Positions 4,519 through 7,678 of a stretch of DNA of 7,678 nucleotides are shown here, piece by piece; the stretch's first letter is position 1; every line of letters begins with the position of its first letter. The notes beneath the pieces were generated by a model that did no database searches, was not told the DNA's origin, and saw nothing but the letters and a program-made list of their open reading frames with translations. The position numbers were made by a program, and so were the translations under genes. Source of the stretch: an uncultured Bacteroidota bacterium (GTDB taxonomy: Bacteria > Bacteroidota > Bacteroidia > Chitinophagales > Chitinophagaceae); assembly GCA_946887345.1 (NCBI GenBank), contig CAMPKR010000114.1, positions 1 to 7,678 on the forward strand. The letters are read 5' to 3'.

Positions 4519-4686
4519 TGAAGAAGCGCAACAGAGCCCACTATGTAGCATAGGGAACCAGGGGGAAAGATGGTGCAAGTTTGTGGGTAACGGATTAGGC
4601 GTTCAGCGTGAAACGCAATACAGGCGGGCGATCACAAGCATTTACATTTTAAACTCATCTTAAAATGCGCTATTTATAACAGACTC
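4519..4686. other. gene-free junction between phage-like and host-like DNA
   Basis: These 168 bases hold no intact gene. ATG 4518 opens an 11-codon frame (MKKRNRAHYVA) ending at TAG 4551-4553. A second frame without an ATG is open from 4508 to 4663. A short hairpin GCGTT (4599-4603)/AACGC (4612-4616) and a perfect inverted repeat at 4645-4667 are present. The host-like SDR gene ends just beyond, at 4687 on the opposite strand. The stretch is best read as the edge of the phage-derived segment, with decayed ORFs; no tRNA gene or terminator is visible. Confidence 0.45.
4645..4667. repeat. perfect 8-bp inverted repeat with 7-base centre
   Basis: CATTTTAA (4645-4652) and TTAAAATG (4660-4667) are exact inverse complements around ACTCATC. 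This size and symmetry match core sites of tyrosine recombinases (arms around a 6-8 base crossover region), and it lies where phage-type genes give way to host-type genes. It lacks G/C in the stem and a T-run, so it is not a terminator. It could also be an A/T-rich translation leader, because the right arm ends in ATG and resembles the leader at 7399-7418. Confidence 0.4.
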
Positions 4687-5391
4687 TTAAAGGTCGCCTT
4701 TCTGGGGCCTCATCACTATGTGTTCCACGTCGGCCATGGGGGAGAGAGAGTAGGCCGACCAGAGCATGTCGGCTACGTCACTTGTCTGCATAATACGGGA
4801 TTCCGCAATCCCGCTCCCTGACCACGACCGGCTGTAAACTGCCCCGGGCGAAATAGCCGTCACCCTTATGCTGCTTTCCCTGAGCTCGTGCCGCAGATTG
4901 TCTGAGAAACCTAACAAGGCATATTTGGTGATACTGTATGAGCCGCCTCCCGGGTAGGCCTGGAGGCCGGCAACTGAGCATATATTAAAAATATGTCCCT
5001 TGCGTGAGTGGTGGAGGGCCGGAAGTACCCTGCGTGTCAGGTGGTAGGCGCTGTACAGGTTCACGGCCATGAGGCTTTCCAGGTGTCCTTCCGGTTCTGT
5101 TTCCAGGGCTCCCGGCAGATAGATACCCGCATTATTCACCAGTATATCAATCTCGGCAAATTCATCCAGCACGGCATTGGCAAATTCTAAAACCTCGGCT
5201 TTTTGTTCCAGGTCGGCTTTTACGGCAATTATAGTAGCATTGGGGTATAGCCCCTGCCACTCAGCTTTCAAAGTTTCCAGGTCGGCTGCACTTCTTGCGC
5301 ATATAGCCACCGAAAAGCCTTCAGCCAGCAGTTTCTCCGCTATCGCTTTACCAATTCCCTGTGTTGCACCTGTAATAACCGCATTTGGCAT
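4687..5391 (-). CDS. SDR family NAD(P)-dependent oxidoreductase
   Basis: A 234-residue classical short-chain dehydrogenase/reductase with a single Rossmann-fold domain that oxidises or reduces an alcohol/carbonyl substrate with a nicotinamide cofactor. Visible motifs: TGATQGIG (7-14, cofactor glycines); CARS (31-34), where Arg33 after the second strand favours NADP(H); ADL (59-61); NNAG (86-89); catalytic Asn111, Ser139, Tyr152 and Lys156 (YSITK); and PG at 182-183. The protein ends MRPQKGDL, the usual kind of end for this subgroup, so it is complete. The ATG just before the first strand is the only sensible start. It is probably cytoplasmic, with no signal. The substrate cannot be told; FabG-like ketoreductase is one option. 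It stands alone, probably with its own promoter. Confidence 0.93.
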   Translation of the reverse strand: MPNAVITGATQGIGKAIAEKLLAEGFSVAICARSAADLETLKAEWQGLYPNATIIAVKADLEQKAEVLEFANAVLDEFAEIDILVNNAGIYLPGALETEPEGHLESLMAVNLYSAYHLTRRVLPALHHSRKGHIFNICSVAGLQAYPGGGSYSITKYALLGFSDNLRHELRESSIRVTAISPGAVYSRSWSGSGIAESRIMQTSDVADMLWSAYSLSPMADVEHIVMRPQKGDL

Positions 5392-5405
5392 GGCTTAAAA
5401 TATTT

Positions 5406-5443
5406 AGAGCAAAATACGCTCTTTTGGCTTAATTGATTTAAGC
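5406..5443. promoter_or_regulatory. two inverted repeats in the SDR upstream region
   Basis: AGAGC (5406-5410) and GCTCT (5418-5422) form an inverted repeat with a seven-base centre, which on the minus strand contains TATTTTG, a near match to the TAnnTTTG box one base short. A second repeat, GCTTAA (5427-5432)/TTAAGC (5438-5443), lies where the upstream promoter element should be. Together they look like a promoter with operators for the SDR gene, but no clear -33 TTG is present. Confidence 0.3.
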
Positions 5444-5461
5444 ACACTTCACTGTTATTTC

Positions 5462-5484
5462 AAAAAGGGAGTGAGCAAGCTCCC
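5462..5484 (-). terminator. weak intrinsic terminator on the minus strand
   Basis: Read on the minus strand, GGGAG (5484-5480) pairs with CTCCC (5471-5467) around an eight-base loop and is followed by five T (5466-5462). The stem is only five pairs and an alternative GAGC/GCTC fold exists, so it is modest. It would end transcription from the 537-residue gene before the SDR promoter. Confidence 0.5.
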
Positions 5485-5526
5485 CTATCCTTGATTGCAA
5501 ACCTAAGGTACTGGCAGGGAGGGATT

Positions 5527-5596
5527 GCTCCGCTAGTGGAGCCGGGGTGGGAGACAGTGCAACCCAGCCCTCGTTCAAGCGTCCTCGCCTGAACGA
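5527..5596. repeat. G/C-rich intergenic hairpins, possible dispersed repeat
   Basis: Two hairpins lie downstream of the 537-residue gene: GCTCC (5527-5531)/GGAGC (5538-5542), and a longer one, TCGTTCA (5571-5577) with TGAACGA (5590-5596), reinforced by an inner GCG/CGC. No T-run follows either. Their G/C content contrasts with the surrounding intergenic DNA, which is typical of mobile-type intergenic repeats in Bacteroidota genomes. A repeat cannot be proved from one copy; this may be an mRNA 3'-end structure. Confidence 0.3.
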
Positions 5597-5604
5597 AATG
5601 TTGC

Positions 5605-7218
5605 TTATTCAAAATTCAACCACGCCACATAACTCTTCTTCTCCCTCCCGTTCCTTTCCACAATTATTGTAGCATAGCTGTTGGCCGACTTCAGATAATG
5701 AGACGAAGCGATATAGCAGAAGGTATTGCTATCCTCGTCCGGCTGGCCAAACAGGAACTTCTTCTCAGGATCTTTTCCTATCCTGTGATACACCATATTC
5801 GTTTCATGAATCGGTGAGAACATTTTCATCTTTTCGCTGGGTGGCTTTTGCAGGTTTTCCGGCAGATCGTTAAACAGCACATAGCAGCCCTTATCAGTAC
5901 ATATTACATCCGATGAGTAAAACCAATTGGTCATTACCTGGTTTTCACTCCCAAGGGAAGCACCCCACATCCCTTTCAGCTTCTTGTTCTGGTAAAAAAT
6001 ATCTATCAGGTCATCGGCATACTGGGCTTTGGGGACTACAGTTCCCTGTATTTCATTTCCTTCCGCGTCGTATTCTATAATTCCCGTCTCTTCTACATCC
6101 GTTTTTGAAGAAAGCGCGCCGGCATAGGTGGAAACTTTAGTGGCCTCGGTCACCACTACCACATTGTTCCTGTTGTTGATGAACATATTCTGGGGCATGC
6201 CGCGAAACTCGTTCGGCATCCTCTGGTTCTTTGCATATTCCGTAGCCTTGGCAAACACCAGTGGTTTCATATTGCTGAGGCTGAGACTCTCAGGGTCTAT
6301 CGAGCTTAGGATCGGCATGTAGTAGTTAGTGGTCGTCCCGTTAAATTTCGATTTGCCCTTTATAAAGGTGTTGGTCAGAAGCTGTATTTTCCCTGTCGCA
6401 GGGTTATACTCCATAATGCCTGTAGTCTTCTTAAAGTCATCCGAAAATTCCAGTAACTCATGCGAGAAATCTTTTTCCCCCGGCCTTAATCTCGATACAA
6501 TGATCCTCGAATCTTTTCCGCCCGATGAGGCTGTATTATAGCCATAGGTCGTTGTGATCACGTATTTGCCGGTTACCGCCATGGCTATATACTTTGTGTA
6601 TTTAAAGTTGCCCGGGGTGCCCAGGTAAGCCTGGCTCAGCTCCGTATGGTTGCCTGAGTAGTGAGTTACCTTTATACGCTGAGCGGTTTCATGGGCCGTG
6701 GTAGTGTACCTGATCACAGCATAATGATCAGACAATGGGTCTTTCTCCACGAAAAAGCCGTTAGGCCCCAGGTCACCGAACGCTATTGCATATCCTGCAC
6801 CTTTTGGATATCTCTCCGTCCTGTCTACTATCTTTTCTTCTACCGGCTTGCCTGTGCTGTCATCAAAGCGGATCCTGTATAGTATATGCGATCGGTCTGT
6901 GTATTGCGTCACAAAAATGACCGGCTCGCCGTTTATTTCATAAACGCCGTTAACTGTGGTTTCATATAGCTCTTTAAACAGCCAGGGCTTACCTTTTATC
7001 ATCTGTTTGGCAACCTGTTTATGCGCCTTATCGTACAGGTGTACTTCCATATCGTCACCCAGCCGGAATCTGAAGGTGGTGCCATTGCTCATCTGCAGAA
7101 TTTTATTCATGCCGCCTCCGGGCTCTTTAAAAGGTTCGCTGAGCGATACCTGTGGCTGGCCTTGTATTGATGTGAAGCTTCCCAGCAGGGCTATAAGTAA
7201 AAGGTAAATTCTACGCAT
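5605..7218 (-). CDS. secreted protein of unknown function, 537 aa
   Basis: A 537-residue protein with a clear signal peptide (MRR, hydrophobic core YLLLIALLGSF, predicted cut SIQG|QPQ after residue 20; Gln as first mature residue is common in Bacteroidota). There is no lipobox, so it is probably periplasmic or secreted. The mature part is almost all beta: repeated short strand-turn units such as GVYEINGEPVIFVTQY, YVITTTYGYN and NNVVVVTEATK, with Asp/Gly turns (EYDAEGNEI). This suggests a beta-propeller or similar repeat fold. A Cys pair (ICTDKGC) may form a disulfide. It lacks transmembrane helices, a TonB box and a type IX sorting domain. I recognise no enzymatic family. It is monocistronic, with its own promoter-like site upstream and hairpins downstream. 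Confidence 0.8.
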   Translation of the reverse strand: MRRIYLLLIALLGSFTSIQGQPQVSLSEPFKEPGGGMNKILQMSNGTTFRFRLGDDMEVHLYDKAHKQVAKQMIKGKPWLFKELYETTVNGVYEINGEPVIFVTQYTDRSHILYRIRFDDSTGKPVEEKIVDRTERYPKGAGYAIAFGDLGPNGFFVEKDPLSDHYAVIRYTTTAHETAQRIKVTHYSGNHTELSQAYLGTPGNFKYTKYIAMAVTGKYVITTTYGYNTASSGGKDSRIIVSRLRPGEKDFSHELLEFSDDFKKTTGIMEYNPATGKIQLLTNTFIKGKSKFNGTTTNYYMPILSSIDPESLSLSNMKPLVFAKATEYAKNQRMPNEFRGMPQNMFINNRNNVVVVTEATKVSTYAGALSSKTDVEETGIIEYDAEGNEIQGTVVPKAQYADDLIDIFYQNKKLKGMWGASLGSENQVMTNWFYSSDVICTDKGCYVLFNDLPENLQKPPSEKMKMFSPIHETNMVYHRIGKDPEKKFLFGQPDEDSNTFCYIASSHYLKSANSYATIIVERNGREKKSYVAWLNFE

Positions 7219-7234
7219 TAAAGGGTATTTTAAG

Positions 7235-7253
7235 TTGCATACAAATTATGCAA
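7235..7253. promoter_or_regulatory. inverted repeat over the 537-aa gene's promoter
   Basis: TTGCATA (7235-7241) and TATGCAA (7247-7253) form a perfect 7-bp inverted repeat with a five-base centre, 17-35 bases upstream of the ATG of the minus-strand gene. It overlaps the putative -7 box at 7242-7249, which suits a repressor operator or a leader hairpin. Regulatory function is inferred. Confidence 0.35.
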
Positions 7254-7271
7254 AATGGATCTTGTCTGCAA
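7242..7271 (-). promoter_or_regulatory. probable promoter of the 537-aa secreted protein gene
   Basis: On the minus strand TTG (7271-7269) is followed after 19 bases by ATAATTTG (7249-7242), close to the Bacteroidota TAnnTTTG box though one base short between TA and TTTG. The implied start is roughly 15-20 bases upstream of the ATG at 7218. Confidence 0.4.
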
Positions 7272-7344
7272 CCGCGAATCGCACTGGCTCAAAAACTTTT
7301 CCACATAAACCCACTTCCATGCACTTTCCACCCGTCTCCCATCG

Positions 7345-7352
7345 TAACTTTA
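7345..7352 (+). promoter_or_regulatory. possible -7 element (TAACTTTA) for the 7415 gene
   Basis: TAACTTTA matches TAnnTTTG except for the last base. No clear TTG lies at the right distance (TTT at 7325-7327 is nearest). Transcription from here would give a leader of about 55 bases containing the hairpin at 7362-7387. Confidence 0.3.
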
Positions 7353-7361
7353 CATACTATC

Positions 7362-7387
7362 AGTTGCCGGATGGCTAAACGGCAGCT
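7362..7387 (+). promoter_or_regulatory. leader hairpin upstream of the 7415 gene
   Basis: AGTTGCCG (7362-7369) pairs with CGGCAGCT (7380-7387), eight pairs including one G-U, around a ten-base loop. No T-run follows (TATTTGTTAACC), so it is not a usual terminator. It lies 27 bases before the ATG and may shape mRNA stability or translation. Confidence 0.35.
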
Positions 7388-7414
7388 ATTTGTTAACCTT
7401 TAAACTCTTATAAA

Positions 7415-7678
7415 ATGCCACTAAAGAAAAGCAGGGAGCGCGCCCGCGCTAAGTTCCTCTATTTCACTACTTCCAAATCTCAAAAACAGATCGCGCAGAT
7501 TGTCGGTGTTTCCGACCGCATGATGGGCATCTGGGTACGCCAGAACAATTGGGCACAGATCAAAAAAGCTGCTTTCCACTCACCCGAGCAGGAAATGGAA
7601 CATCTTTTCGCCGAACTCCGTGAGATTAATGAGCATATAGGGAAACGTCCTCAAGGGGAACGCTTCTCTACCAAAGAA
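7415..7678 (+). CDS. HTH protein, likely phage terminase small subunit (N-terminal part)
   Basis: The first 88 codons of a gene that runs off the window. The protein starts MPLKKSRERARAKFLYFTTS, followed by a helix-turn-helix at about 21-46 (SQKQIAQIVGVSDRMMGIWV, then RQNNW). An N-terminal 'SQKxIAxxVGVSxxxxxxWVxxNNW' helix-turn-helix followed by a helical region is typical of phage terminase small subunits, which recognise viral DNA and recruit the large subunit for packaging; a transposase or regulator HTH is the alternative. The ATG is preceded by an A/T-rich leader (TTTAAACTCTTATAAA) normal for this phylum. It faces away from the secreted-protein gene. If correct, a second phage module begins at the right edge of the window. 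Confidence 0.6.
   Translation, partial: MPLKKSRERARAKFLYFTTSKSQKQIAQIVGVSDRMMGIWVRQNNWAQIKKAAFHSPEQEMEHLFAELREINEHIGKRPQGERFSTKE

Noticed and set aside
4518..4598. Recoded TAG codon: in-frame TAG at 4551-4553 followed by 14 open codons
   Set aside because: Genes in the same segment use TAG as a normal stop (923-925, 4001-4003), so stop-codon reassignment is unlikely; treated as ORF debris.
4519..4686. tRNA gene as phage attachment site
   Set aside because: No T-loop GGTTCGA-type sequence, no cloverleaf arms and no acceptor-stem pairing could be found.
4778..5398. Three frames (60-73 codons) overlapping the SDR gene on either strand
   Set aside because: The SDR frame carries all family motifs across the whole stretch; these are shadows.
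6128..7207. Four plus-strand frames (64-83 codons) opposite the 537-aa gene
   Set aside because: All are antisense to one continuous secreted-protein frame with a signal peptide; none has a leader or neighbours in step.
1..7678. CRISPR array, insertion sequence or integrase gene
   Set aside because: No regularly spaced direct repeats, no transposase or recombinase motifs, and no terminal inverted repeats flanking a frame were seen.

Overview
The window looks like chromosomal DNA of a member of the Bacteroidota, plausibly a Chitinophagaceae relative. Evidence for this: promoter-like sites fit the Bacteroidota pattern TTG-N(~20)-TAnnTTTG (best example 3472-3502); start codons are preceded by A/T-rich leaders rather than strong Shine-Dalgarno sites; lipoprotein and signal peptides have the form common in this phylum (LTSC, and a predicted cleavage just before Gln). 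The genus is an inference.

Region 1 (1-2717, + strand) is the end of a phage or prophage late operon. It opens with the last 50 residues of a LamG-like tail or fibre protein. Two unknown small proteins follow, then a compact lysis module: two small membrane proteins (holin candidates), a small lipoprotein-like protein, a 177-residue protein with a lipobox and a C-terminal transmembrane helix (best read as a unimolecular spanin), two micro-ORFs, and a GH24 endolysin with its full Glu/Asp/Thr triad. Genes overlap or lie a few bases apart (ATGA at 150, 1240 and 1992; TAATG at 2203). A strong intrinsic terminator closes the operon at 2696-2717.

Region 2 (2718-4690) is a set of small accessory genes at the phage edge. 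A possible short structured RNA lies between two terminators. A two-gene minus-strand unit (2862-3394) diverges from a plus-strand unit (3521-4518). The plus unit has the best promoter in the window and a coiled-coil protein followed by three small proteins. The arrangement resembles independently transcribed 'moron' cargo, but no function is recognised. From 4519 to 4686 there is no intact gene, only ORF debris and a perfect inverted repeat that could be an attachment core or a translation leader.

Region 3 (4687-7218, minus strand) looks like host chromosome: an NADP(H)-type short-chain dehydrogenase/reductase and a 537-residue secreted protein of unknown function. They are separated by 213 bases with several hairpins, so they are probably transcribed separately.

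Region 4 (7219-7678): a divergent intergenic region leads into the first 88 codons of a helix-turn-helix protein resembling the N-terminus of phage terminase small subunits. The window may therefore sit between the end of one phage module and the start of another, with about 2.7 kb of host-like DNA between them. No integrase, tRNA, CRISPR array or insertion sequence is visible.
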